A DNA stretch of 64,000 bases, taken from positions 30,037,740 through 30,101,739 of the forward strand of contig NC_087064.1 of NCBI RefSeq assembly GCF_963678635.1. Direction: 5' to 3'. Of this stretch, positions 34,430 through 47,400 are shown in pieces (position 1 is the first letter of the stretch; each line of letters opens with the position of its first letter). The notes below the pieces were generated by a model. The model searched no databases and was not told where the DNA came from. It worked only from the letters and a program-made list of their open reading frames with translations. Origin of the DNA: Symsagittifera roscoffensis. Taxonomy: Eukaryota; Xenacoelomorpha; Acoela; Convolutidae. The position numbers and the translations under genes were made by a program.

Positions 34430-35127
34430 TTTAGAGTTGCACTTTTTTGCTATCTAATTCCATGAAAGCAAAGCTGCTACACAATCAAATTGTTTGTGGT
34501 CTCTAGTATTTTTTCTTTCATAGTTTTGATAACAAAAAAAGATATTTTAATTGTTCCAATGAAAGAAGTTCGAATTTTGTGACGAATTTGCCTTATAGTC
34601 TTATGTTGTTTCGGTTGTTAATAACTATACCAAGATTTTTAAAATTTTATTGGGCTATCCGGAAATTCGTTTTTGGCGGAAAATTTTTAATTGATACTCT
34701 TAGACTGAAACTTTTATGCTTGAATTTGATGTATTGAAAGTAGCCAATCAGATTCAAGTGGCACTTCAAAATATTCTGTTCATAATTTTTAGCAACCAAA
34801 ATAAATTAGCCAAATAAACCAAAAGTTTAGTTTTTTGTGTAAAATATTCACATTAAACTCAAATCGCCTGATGATTCTGGTCCTGGCTAGAAAATCAGGA
34901 AATAAGTTCAAAAGGGAAAACATTTCTTCCACCTTCTTTTTGGCTCAAATTGGCATGCTTAACTAAAAATCTGTGAATTGGTATTAGAATGATTACTACT
35001 TTTATAACGACCAGTTATACATTGACTTCACAAATTACAAAATTTGGGCGGAATAAATCAAAGGACCCCAAAATAGAAGTGATGACTTAACAAATATTTT
35101 GGTGCGAATGCAATACTTCTCAAATGT
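34430..35127. other. Sequence downstream of the pLGIC stop
   Basis: AT-rich, presumably 3' UTR and spacer of the minus-strand channel gene. No other feature seen. Confidence 0.4.
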
Positions 35128-35497
35128 TCATTGGTACTCTCTTTCATCAGACACAATGGGAAATCTTACACTTTTGTTCACTGCGTTAGTTCCATTTTCA
35201 ACTTTGTCCGAATCAAGTCCCATTTGCATTGTCACTCCTTCGCTAATCGTTTCATACTGGCTTTGAGATTGAGTACGAGATAGTGACGACTCTATGTAAC
35301 TGCTTAATGACGGCCGGGCAATGTTGGTTGCACTTCCGACGCTAAACGAGTCATTGACAAAAGTCCTGTTGGCTTTCTCGCTAAAAGTCGAGAACTTTCG
35401 TCGAGGACCTTGAGAGAGGATGCTCTTCACTTCCACTTCGTAACGTCTTTCGCACTCATTAATAAAATGTTTTGCTTTTCCTCTTCGAGTAAAAAAC
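35128..35497 (-). CDS. pLGIC last exon: C-terminal cytoplasmic/extracellular tail
   Basis: Acceptor ATTTTTCAG. The first base completes Arg after the M4 exon, and the peptide goes FFTRRGKAKHFINECERRYE, then a Ser/Thr-rich tail (SLSRTQSQSQYETISEG), to DEREYQ and TGA. There are 122 residues and no membrane helix, so the protein does not return to the membrane after M4. GC content is above its surroundings. Confidence 0.78.
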
Positions 35498-38400
35498 CTG
35501 AAAAATAAAAAAGGGCTATTTTCTTGGGGAAGGACCGAACAGGCGGAAAAACTCATGGGCGAAGGACCGAAAACAAAAACAACCGAATGTCAATTATTAG
35601 AATAAATCGATTGCTGTTCAACTAAAAGGAATTAAATGAAGCAATATTTGCTTCTTTTATAACAAAATCTTTGAATTACAAAATTGGTTCAAATTTACCA
35701 GCGATCAGTGACAATTTCAAAATTTTGCATATTTCTGACGTTTTTATATTCGTCCAAAATTAATATTAAGTCCCTGGAAATGCTTACTTTCTATCAAATT
35801 TTCTCGCTTTTTCTACTGAATTTCTGAAAACTTTGAATTACTGATATCTGATTGGTTGATTTTTGTTTTTGCTCATTCGGTCCTTCGCTTATGAGGGATT
35901 CCACCAAGAAAAAACAATATGAAAAACATCAGGCAGAGATTATGTTGAAAATTAATGATAACAAGACTGCTCGTTTCAGGGCGAAGCCCTGAACGTTTCG
36001 ACTGCCTTTTGAGGTTTATGGAGCAGTAATAACATTCAAAAGTTCAATGAAATAAAACAAAAGAAATTTTTTTTTTCTAAAATGTGGATTTTTTTTAATG
36101 AAAATCAACCCCCCACACGCCATATAAAGTACAAAAAGATAGATTTCGCTCCTTGTAACAAACAAATTATGGCAAATAAGCTTCTTTTAACCAGTTTGGA
36201 ACGATTTTTAAGACGGATTAACTCTCCGCTTACGCGTTAATAGCGCGAAATATATCGCGCGTTAATTGTCCCAAATTGGCCAAAATGGCAATCTTTAAAC
36301 CCCCGTAACCTTACGAAAAATGATCACAGGTGAAATATCTTTTCAAATTTGAGCTCAGGACAACAATACCTTTCGAATGATAAAAAAAAGTTCCGTCAAA
36401 AAAGGCTAGTTAAAAAGTCGAAATTTGTCTGAAGAAAAAAAAATCCACCCTGAGCATAAATATTCCGTTACTTTCGTATCGAAAGTCGGAACAATTATGA
36501 TGTAGAGAAGTGGATTTTGAATGGGTGGATGTCAGCTGACATGTAACTGGAACACATATGTTCACAATAATACGTTTGGTCACCGTGCAAAGTTTCATTA
36601 CATTTTGACAACGTAAAATTGATTTTTCGAAATAAAAATCAAATGTGGGGGAACGTGAAAAGAGCTCATTTTGATATCCACTTTGATCGACCAGCCGAAA
36701 ATTTTTCGAAAGACTTCATCTGAGGAAACTTTGGTAAAGTTGGGTCTCCGTCAGTAGTGGATTTAGGGGAGTTTGGGCGGACGTTCTCCTCCCCCCTTCG
36801 GATATTCGACCACCTGTTTATCCAAAAGGTAGTACTTGGTACTATTTGGTACTATTTTTAGAGCTTCATTTGTGGCTGGCTGACCCAAAAACTTTTTAAA
36901 AGTGCCTTCGGCCCCAATATATACTATTTTTGAGGGTAATATATTTTTTTCAACGATCTGAAGTTTGCACTATCCAACGGGATGATAATTATGTGTTGTT
37001 TGTCATGGGTATAAAAATATCAGATACTTTTTGCTTGAAAATGGTGATTTGAACAGTTTTATTTTGAGAGAATTGAAATGCGTGAGAGTTTTTCAGCTTT
37101 CTGTTGAAAAGAATTGTGGTCGTCACAATAGTCTGGCTGGCGTCATTTCTAAATGAATTGAGGCTAGCCAATTTTTTCCAAACGTTGTTTTATTAGATGC
37201 ATGTTTTTTGCTTGGTACTTGACATTGCAAGTGGGACCTAAGTTTTAATTTTTCATTCAAATAAAAAATTATGCAAAAAGCAAAATGTTTCCCTTTTTTC
37301 TCAATGATTTTAATTAAGCCGCCCCCCCTTGAGAGCTGATAGCCCTTTTAAAGTAGTTTTTAGTTGTATTGACTGCCATTTGTATTAGTATTTTTTTCTT
37401 GTATCCAACCCGAGATTCGACGCCGAGATTTTGAAGGCCTGCTTTTGTGGGTTCTCGTGTAGCTCGCTTTACTCATTGCTTGTCAATATTTGAGCAGACC
37501 CGTTTCTTTCTCTTCTTCGAACATCGGGTGAATTGGTAAATTTGATTGCTCAAGACCAAAAAACGTAACCATGGTCGTGTTCTCTCTGCGGATTTAAATG
37601 CAAATTAACTTAGTCGCTTAGCCTCGAGGGCCTGCTTGGCCCGTAGGTTTTTCGATAAGAAACGAAAGCAAACCCGCTATGTCCAGACTGTCTATACACC
37701 ATTTCTGTTTTTGGCAAGTGTCTCTATTTCCTCAGCTATTATTTGTCCAGTTTTCACACCTTTCTTTTGTTGTACTTGTTGTTTTTGTTGTAGTTTGGAC
37801 TGTATTTCTGGTATAATTAAGCTATAAGCAAGCACAAACAATCTGAATGATGCTTCAATTGGAACGTTTTTGTTCCGACTTTTGATACGAAAGTAACGGA
37901 ATATTTGTGCTCGGGGTGGGTTTTTTTTCTTCAGACAAATTTCGACTTTTTAACTAGCCATTTTTGACTGAATTTTTTTATATCATTCAAAAGGTATTGT
38001 TGTCTTGAGCTCAAATTTGAAAAAATATTTCACCTGTGATCATTTTTCGTAAAGTTATGAGGGTTTAAAGATTGCCATTTTGGCCATTTTGACCAATTTC
38101 GGACAATTAACGCGCGATATAATTCGCGCTATTAACGCGTAAGCGGAGGTTTAATCCGTCTTATAAATCGTTCCAAATTGGTTGAACGAAGCTTATTTGC
38201 CACAATTGATTTGTTACAACGAACGAAATTTCTCTTTTTGTACTTTATATGGCGTGTGGGGCGATGATTTTCATAAAAATTTTCAAATTTTAGAAAAAAA
38301 AATTTTCATTTTATTTTATTTAATTTAATTTTTTTATGTTATTACTGCTGCTCCATAAAACTTAAAGGGCAGTCGGAACATTCAGGGCTTCGCCCTGATA

Positions 38401-41400
38401 CGAGCAGTCTTGTTATGTTTTTAAAGGCAAACTTGATTTATCAGGGCATATGCTAAACTGATAAAAAATGTTTTTATAATTAATAGGTCGTTTTAAAAAT
38501 TTTACATACTAAAAGGGTGACTTTCAATTTTTATAGTTGCAGGGAAAATTGGATGGCGGAGGTGATAACTTGAACCCCAAGGAAAATGTCCTGTTTCTTA
38601 TAGAATGCTTGCTTATGGTAGAAAAGTTCAACTGTTTCAAATTTGATTTATTGAAATCAGTTTTGAGAGTACTGAAAAGAACTGGAAAAAGATAATTTCA
38701 TATTGCACTCTTCATTTTGAGCTCATGAAGTAAGCAAAAAATTTTTTCTCAATACCCAGTTTTTTTTCAGAATGCGGCATTCGCATTACGAGGAAAAACC
38801 AATGAAATGGTTTATTGTTTGCACCCAATTGAAAAGTTTTTGTGAAATCAGAATTTGCGTGAAAAAAAAACAACCAAATTCAAAATTATTTTCACCTACG
38901 GTGGTCAGAACAATAGATATAACATCTTTGCAAAAAACGTTTTACAATGTTTTTTCCATAATATTTGAAGATAACCATGAGGTTAAAGCTGAAGTTTGTT
39001 TGTTTAAGATCAAGGATCTTCAAAAGAGAAGATCAACTTGCAAGCTGATGAGTCCGTGGCGTATGTTTTGTGTACCTGCATGCAATTTTTTCTTAGTTTT
39101 CTAAACGAGGATTTATATTATCGCACTTGGGAGCTCAGAAAAAACTGGATTGCGGATACAAATGAGACTACCTCTCCTAAAAATTAGAAAACAATAGTTA
39201 GTATTTGCCCTACTGGCTTAATTATTTATCAAGATTTTCTGGGAAATATTGGAATAAAACTTCTTCATTTGACTTAACTTGATATTTGCCAAACAATCTT
39301 CTTCTGAAATGTCTTTTTATTTTCAATAAAAACTACCTACAAAACTGTTTCTTAAGGCAGTTGAAAAAACACTGAAGTGAAAAAACGAAACGACGGCGCT
39401 CACAGTCTACTTCCGATGACGAAAGTTTCAGGTAACGAGCAAAACGGCAAGTAACGACTAAAAATGGTGGACCTCGAGCCTCCGACCTTTCGATTAAGAA
39501 TAGGTGACCTTAGCAATTTTTTGTGTAAAGAAAGACTAAGTTTCCTTTAGCACCATCGCACAGATCAGGTTCAGCATTAGTTTAATTAAGCGGGCAACAT
39601 GCCCTGTGCCAATTCACGCTCGGGATAAGCCGCATAGTGTTACTTGGTGCTCAGTTGTTTTGTTCAGTCTTGCAGTCTTGTTCCCATTTAAGCACGCTTG
39701 TTTTGCATTTTCCCGTTTAGATGAACTTGTGGTTGCTATGTTAGAAACTTCGGCGTGTGGTTTTCGACACATGCTGGCTTCGAACGATGATTTTTTAATT
39801 ACTCCACGTGGAGCGATTCTATGTGATTCGATTATCTCCGCTATATTTGAAGCTGATATAAATGTTCTGTTTATGTCCGTGCGCATTAATGGCAGTCTGC
39901 AGTTTAGTGTTTGAATCTTAGTCTGTGGTTTCTCGTGGGGAATAAATTTTTCCAATGATCGGTTTCAAGTTTTGACCTTGATCGTTGCTGTGACGAGATT
40001 CTTAGTGACGACAATTCTAGTTTACCAAAACTTTTTAATTTAATAAAATCAACATTCAAATTCGTGTAGAAAAAATATGTCATCTCATGAAGTCAAAAAT
40101 CTGGATGCGTTTGCAATTGCTATTTAGTTTTCCGTTATCTAACGCTTCTCGAGGGTTTGATTACAATTTTAGTTTCCATTCATTTCAGATTTTTAATTGT
40201 TTCTTACATTTTTAACTGTAATGCTGTGTTCTGTTTTTCAATCAAATGATATATTTTTTTCATGTTTTTTTTTTGTGTTTTGCTTAGAACTGTTCTTAAT
40301 TGGGCTGCTAATTGAGCTAACTGTGCAATGAATTTTGCAAATAGTGAAATGAGCCGATAAAAGTATTTAGTTCTTCAAAAATTTTTGGTGTTGTCATCTT
40401 TCTTACTTGCATCAGTTTTACTGAATAGTGGTCTTTTTCCATCGCTATTGATTTATAGCCGGGATACTCTAAATTTTTTCCATGCAAACTTAAATTTATC
40501 TTGTGGTGTTGTTAGATTTGCTGCGTTTATTTTTGTAGAACTGTGTTTACTTTTTCTTACGTGCGTTTCCTCTAAGTCTTGTGTAAGTGACAATATATCG
40601 TCCACTAATGCGTCGGTGATTTTTCAATCTGTTAGTCCCAAGTTGATTGCTTTTTGAAGTTTTGTGTGCATGTCAGTTTTTCTAGCAGTGAGCATGCCTT
40701 ACGAAAAACCAGTGTTAAAAATAAAAATTCTTCTTCTTCGCGTACTCTGACGTACTATTACGATTTGTGATAGTAATGTGAATAGCATCTTTTCCTTATG
40801 AATTTGAGGGTAGCCAATTGTCTCTAAAAGTTGATGCATTAGACGTAAATTTTTTTATTGTTAATTGACATTGCGAGTGGGAACAATATTTAATTGTTTT
40901 CAACAAAAAACACGCAATAAACAAAGTTCGGAGTTTCATTTTGAGACGAGCATCTTATTTAACTTATCCTTTGAACAACTTTTGAACCAAAAAACGAAAT
41001 TGAATTATCTATGCTAGTCAAGCTTATAATTTTTTTTGACGGTTTGGTTCCTAAAGAAAAAATAGGTTTTACAAAATCAATTTTTTCTCTGACCCATTTT
41101 TATTTTCTTGGTTTGTATTGACGCAACAAGGGAATAATTTTTAAAAAGTTTATATCAACGGAAAGAAGAAGCAGCTAACAAAAATTAGGCTCAAAACTGA
41201 TTCTATATTGTGACAAACTATTTACACTGGCTTATTCGTAAAACGACGCAATTTTTTGTGATTTCTTTTTTGTGTTATCATTAAAAATCATTCTAAGCAT
41301 TTGTAACTTAACTAGTAGTGTTTCAAACATGTAGAGTTTTTTCTTGAACGTGTTTTTTCTGGAACTTTAACAGTTTTCTCGTCACTACTCAAGGAACAAA

Positions 41401-44400
41401 AATGATGGGCGTATTTTTCGAAATTGCCTCGAGGTAGGCCATTTAGTTCTATAAAAACGTAACTGGACGCTCAATACATTACTTTGTAGTTTACTTCTAA
41501 AAGAGAGCAGTAAAAAAAATTTGCATTTTTTTAAGATTAACATAAGTTTATAAAATGTTCTTCTAAAAATTTCGTCATTTTTTTTATTTTTACTAAAAAC
41601 ATAATGCACTACTATACAAAGACTACTACAGTGCTGATTTAAATTATCCGGACAAAATGAACAAAAACTTAAATTTTCAAACACGTTTTTCTCGAATGGG
41701 GCTAGGATAAGACAAAAAGTGAACAGAAGAAAACTTGTTTAGAATTCTATCAGAATTATTATGGTGCAATTTTTTCTCCGAAATTCTCAACCAAAATTTT
41801 ACCCCAAAAATGGGTCATTTTGAATTTTTCCAATAAATTAAGAATTAAGCTGAAACTACTGTGTTAATTGATGAGAAATATAAATCACAAGAAGCCACTT
41901 ACACAACCCAAAAAAGTTCTAGAAGGGTTAAATCTCCAAAAATGTGAGTAAATTGTTTAAAATTTGCTTTTAATCAAAGATTTTGGGTTTATATAGTAAA
42001 AATCACGTTTCTTGAATATCAAGCAAAAATATTTTCTCTTATACTGGTTTTTGGAGACTTAAACATTCTACAACTTTGTTGGGCTGTGTGTAGGCTTCTT
42101 GTGATATATATTCCTCATCAATTAATAAAGTAGTTTCAGCGTAATTCTTGATTAATTGAAAAAAGCCAAAGTGACCCATTTTTATGGTAAAACTTTGGTT
42201 GAGAATTTCGCAGAAAAAATTGCTTCATATTAATTCTGATGGAATTCTAAGTAACTTTTGTCCTGTTCATTTTTTGTCTAATCTGAACCCAATTTGAGTA
42301 AAACGTTTTTGAAAATTCAAGTTTTATTCATTTTTTCCGGATAATTTTAATCAGCACTGTCCTAAGATAATATGTATACAAAATAACATACTACTACAAT
42401 AAACTACAATATAGGCATTAAAGAGAAGTCAAGGCATCCAAAATCAAAGTTAGGAACGTTCTAGACTTCACCCTGATACGGCCAGTCTTAATTCATTCTC
42501 CGAAATGATCATTCGACATGGCTATCAAAATACATTTGAAAAAATATTGTTTTGGTGTAACAGATGGAAGAGAATATGCATACCTGTTGAGAAGGTAGGC
42601 ATGGAGACTGAATTGAAAGGTGAGCACAATAATGAGTACTATAGTCTCAACTTTGGAGCTGACGGACTCCCCACAGTTGCGATACACAGCCACCAGACAC
42701 CCGTAGTTGATTACCATTGCAGACAGGTAGGTAGTCTGACCCAACAGGTACTGAAATAATAAATACTTTATAAGAATATCCAGTTTCTACGCAATTAAGC
42801 AAAAAAGATTGTTTATGATAATGAAAATCTTTCCACTGAAAACTCCTTAGAAAACGCTTATTCTATTATGCCAAAACGTTGCCTGCGACATAAAAAGCAC
42901 GAATGGAAACATTGAAAAAAATAATTGTGCAGAAAATAACGAAAATAAGGCAGCTCATGTCTTTCAAATGATTAGACTTGTCCCATTTGTTTCTCAAGGC
43001 AGCATTTTTTGAAATTCTACCCATTTTTCAACTTACAAAATTAAACCGCATGTTGAAAAATATAAAATTATTTGTATAAAACTCGATCATATCCTCTAGA
43101 CAAACTTTTAGATCAACTATGAAAATTCTCCTTTTAGAGATAATATGGATTCAAGTGCAGCCCAGATTTATACTAAATTATTAATTTTATTTTAAAAAAA
43201 GGTTGAAAACACAAAAATTTAGGTTATTAACAGCATTCGAAAGCAATCCTGAATAAATACTGCTAAAAACAAATTGTATTTGTGCGTTTGTTTGAAAAAC
43301 CATACTTTATACAAACTTAATTTTCAAAATTAATACGTGGCTGGGGTGGACATTCTACGGTTGGCCACTCAGAAGAGGAGATAATAAGGTTGATCTCTAC
43401 TTCTCAAGTTTAAAAGTTTTACGAGCGGAGTTAACCATGACTGCTCGTCTATCAGGGTGACCGACCTGGATCAATTGAGCAACCTCCCCCCCGTATTGAC
43501 CAATTGAGCTATCTCCCCCCAAGCAAAAACTAAGACACCACAAAAAGGCGCCAACAAACGCAATTAGATGGTTGATGTGTTTATGGCACGCAATCAATTG
43601 ATCGACTGAAGTTAATTTTATAAGAGTATCGAGAAAAATTTTGAAAAAGAAAAAATCGAAAAATTGAAGAAAAAAAATTAATTTGAAAAATTTTGTTTGG
43701 GCGACTCCTGCCTCTCATTGAGGAAAACGAGTATCACGCTTAGTGCTCTGAACTAGTATCTGAATACCAAAAAAGCTCTCTTCAGCACCTTACTATTGTA
43801 CGCAATAGCTTTTTTCATTTAGGACAGAAAAAAGTCGCTTTATGTGCCTCAGTTTTATTGATTTTGTTTTCACTCTGAATGTAATTTTTGAGCTTTGATA
43901 TTGTAAAAGTTGGCGTTCCATATTCGTTGGAGAATCTCGTTCATATTATCATATCATTCAAACTATTTTCAAGTGGTTATAAACATGTCTGAAGTATCTA
44001 TTGAGCTATCTCCCCCCACGCGAGAATGGGGGGGGGGGGGGGAAGATTGCTCAATTGATCCACCGACCTTTTACGAGACCTACTTTTTACCAGAAAAGTT
44101 ATAACATGAACCTTTCACCAGACTCGATAAACAAATTTGATTGACAGATGTAATGACGCCAATCAGTCTGGTTACAGAAATTGATTTCATGGTTTCTCAG
44201 CGAAGTTTTGTTTGTTCTATCCGCTTTCTTTTCAAATCTTTGATTAAATTGATCTTATCTTAAGTGAGTCTTTTTTATTGTGGTCTGGTGAAAAGTCGGT
44301 CTGGAAAAAAACTTAGCCCCGTCTATAAGAGAAAACCACTGAATATTCAGACTGACATTTCAATGAACTCCGATAGTTTTGGTTTTGACTATAGAAAAAT

Positions 44401-47400
44401 ATAAGATTGATACATTTTGGATAGCTGCTATCAGATAAAAACAGCTACAACTTGAGTCATATAATACAAAATCATAACCAATCAAAAGGCCTGAATTCAA
44501 CTCGGAACATTTTTTTATGCTTTGAGCGTCATAGATAAACTCATTGAGTTTATAAGCGAGCAGTTCACATAGAAGCGAAGCACCTTCAGAACAGTGCGTA
44601 GCGCACTGGAATATTCAGCTCGATAGGTTCGATCTGCGTTCTACAACTGTAATTAGAAATTATTCTAGAAAAAAATCTGAAAATTCACCCAAAGCGAAAG
44701 CATGCACAAAGTGAAAGTAATAAATTAAATGAAAAAAAGTTTCTGCGAAAATCCTCATCCCACGCGCCATATAAAGTACAAAATGATAGATTTCGCTCCT
44801 AGTAACAAAGCTATTATGGCCAATAGCCTGCTTCAACCGACTTGGAACGATTTCTAAGACGAATTGAATCTCCGCTTACGCGGTAATAGCGCGAAATGGG
44901 GGAGGGTTCTCATGCTTGAAGGACCGAATGCTTGAAAAATTTCAACCAATCAAAATCGCTAATCGTTCTTATTGGCTAAATGCCTCTACCACAAAATCGA
45001 AGTCAATATTAACAGAAAATGTATTAATCAGTAGAAAATAATCAAAAATATTACAAATTGTGGGTAACAACCGCAATATTATTCAGATAAACATCAAGAG
45101 TTATCAGTTCAAGTTCATAAGAGTTTCCCAGTCTTCGAATTTTGGCGTTCAACTGACGCCACTTAAATTTTTGAGCCGGAGGTTTTTCGCCCTTTTCGAT
45201 CCGGCCAAAAACTAAACGCATTCGTTTTTCTTGGATTTTCAAATAGTAAATTATTGTCCAAAATGACGGTCTGATCCTGGCTATTTCACGATTCCAGCTT
45301 GAATGCCAGCTTTCGCAAATATTGGTTGTTCGTAAATTATAGGGTCTATTATAAACATTCCACATTCCAATCTTCATTTTTTTTATCCAAAAATTTTGAA
45401 AATAATTCAAAAAATCTCGTAATTTTGGGGAACAATTGACAAGTACCTGTATATCTTGGCGTCCAACAAATCGATGGTAATAACTGACCACTAAATTAGG
45501 TGGAACAAATCCCAAGGCGAAAATTTTTCGCGCAAAATTTTGGAAATTTGTGTTTTTTTTTGTGAATTTGAGTGAATCCCATGATTTGAAGTTTTCGGTA
45601 AATCGCTTGGGTGTAATGAAAGTAGCAGCCATAATGAATAGTGTATGGTAAGACATTAATAACTGCAGCAATAAAACCGAGTTCGAAATTGGAAATTATG
45701 GTTTCAGGATAAAAAAATCCCAATTTTTTCGAAAATTTTCTCCTGTAATTTTTGGAGGATATATTCGTACTGACTTTGTTGTTTGCCTTTCAATAGGGCC
45801 CAGCACACTGGTATTTTTCTCTCGCCAATCACTACAAAAAAAGTGTAAATTTGGTCGTAGGGCTTTGGGGCCATTTTAAAGGTTCCGTCGCATAAAATTG
45901 TGTCAGTTTTCAGCAGAAATTCGAGAGATTTCTCAGTACCAAAAATTGCAACTCCGATAGCTTTGTTCAAATCAGGCAAAAATTTTTCATTTTCTGCAGA
46001 AACTGCCCAAATTCCTTTGATTCTTACTTCTAAAAAATTTAGGGGGACGGCCGGCAAACATTTCTTTCTTTCACGCGATAAGCTGCTCTTGATTTTCCGA
46101 TATTCTGGCGGCAAAAATTGAGAATTTTGGGTGTTTTCGATAGCTTTTTCGTAAATTTGTTTTAAACTGACTGTTGGATTTTGTCGTAATAAGTCAAAAC
46201 ATAACTCTCGGAATATATTCGGAAATAACTTTCGGAAATAAATTCAAAGTCTGGGTCATGAGGATGATTTTCGTCGTAAGATAATATTGAATTTTGCTGA
46301 ATATTAGTTGAAAGTTTTGCGGAGCAATTCGTGCATCTATAATAAATTTTCTTTTTTGATTTTCCACTTTTCATAAATCGGTATCCTTGAAATATTAAAT
46401 TTGTTCCAATCCGCCTCCGGTCCGGCAATATGTGAAAACTCATCTGCTTATTATCTAATCGGCCAATATTAACACTAATGGCCTGGATTTATTTTCTTTC
46501 TTTGAGATTTTCGCGATTTATTTATAGATTTTGAATACTCAATTCTGATTGGCTGAAAGCAAGCTAAAATTAATTTCAAGCATTCGGTCCTTCAAGCATG
46601 AGGGACGCCACCCGCGAAATATATTGCGCGTTAATTGTTCCAAATTGGCCAAAATGGCCATCTTTAAACCCCCATAATTTTACGAAAAAAGATCACAGGT
46701 GGAATATCTTTTCAAATTTAAGCTCAGGATAACAATAACTTTTGAATGATTTAAAAAATTCCGTCAAAAATGGCTAGTTAAAAAGTCGAAATTTGTCTGA
46801 AAAAAACCCACCCGAGCACAAATATTTCGTTACTTTATAGTTTAGCCATAAACAAGCACAAACAATATGAATGATGCTTCAATTGGAACGTTTTTAGGTT
46901 TTTAAAGGTAAACTTGATTTATCAGGGCATATGCCAAAATGATAAAAAATGTTTTTATAATTAATAGGTCGTTTTAAAGATTTACATACTAAAAGGGTGA
47001 CTTTCAATTTTTATAGTTGCAGGGAAAATTGGATGGCGGAGGTGATAACTTGAACCCCAAGGAAAATGTCTTGCTTCTTATAGAATGCTTGCTTATGGTA
47101 GAAAAGTTCAACTGTTTCAAATTTGATTTATTGAAATCAGTTTTGAGAGTACTGAAAAAAATTGGAAAAAGATAATTTCATATTTCACTCTTCATTTTGA
47201 GCTCATGAATTAAGCAAAACTTTTTTTCTCAATACCCAGTTTTTTTTCAGAATTCGGCATTCGCATTACGAGGAAAAACCAATGAAATGGTTTATTGTTT
47301 GCACCCAATTGAAAAGTTTTTGTGAAATCAGAATTTGCGTGAAAAAAAACAACCAAATTCAAAATTATTTTCACCTACGGTGGTCAGAACAATAGATATA

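Larger units (their letters stand above)
44720..46845 (-). mobile_element. Family 1 Helitron-like element split by a MULE insertion
   Basis: 44720-44897 and 46614-46845 are the two parts of one minus-oriented copy: CACGCGCCATATAAAGTACA...GGTAATAGCGCGAAAT, then CGCGAAATATATTGCGCG...ACCCGAGCACAAATATT. Both outer termini are truncated. Confidence 0.8.

Noticed and set aside
38772-39104. 110-residue plus-strand ORF
   Set aside because: The duplicate at 47267-47583 has lost the start codon and is frameshifted, and no domain is recognisable.
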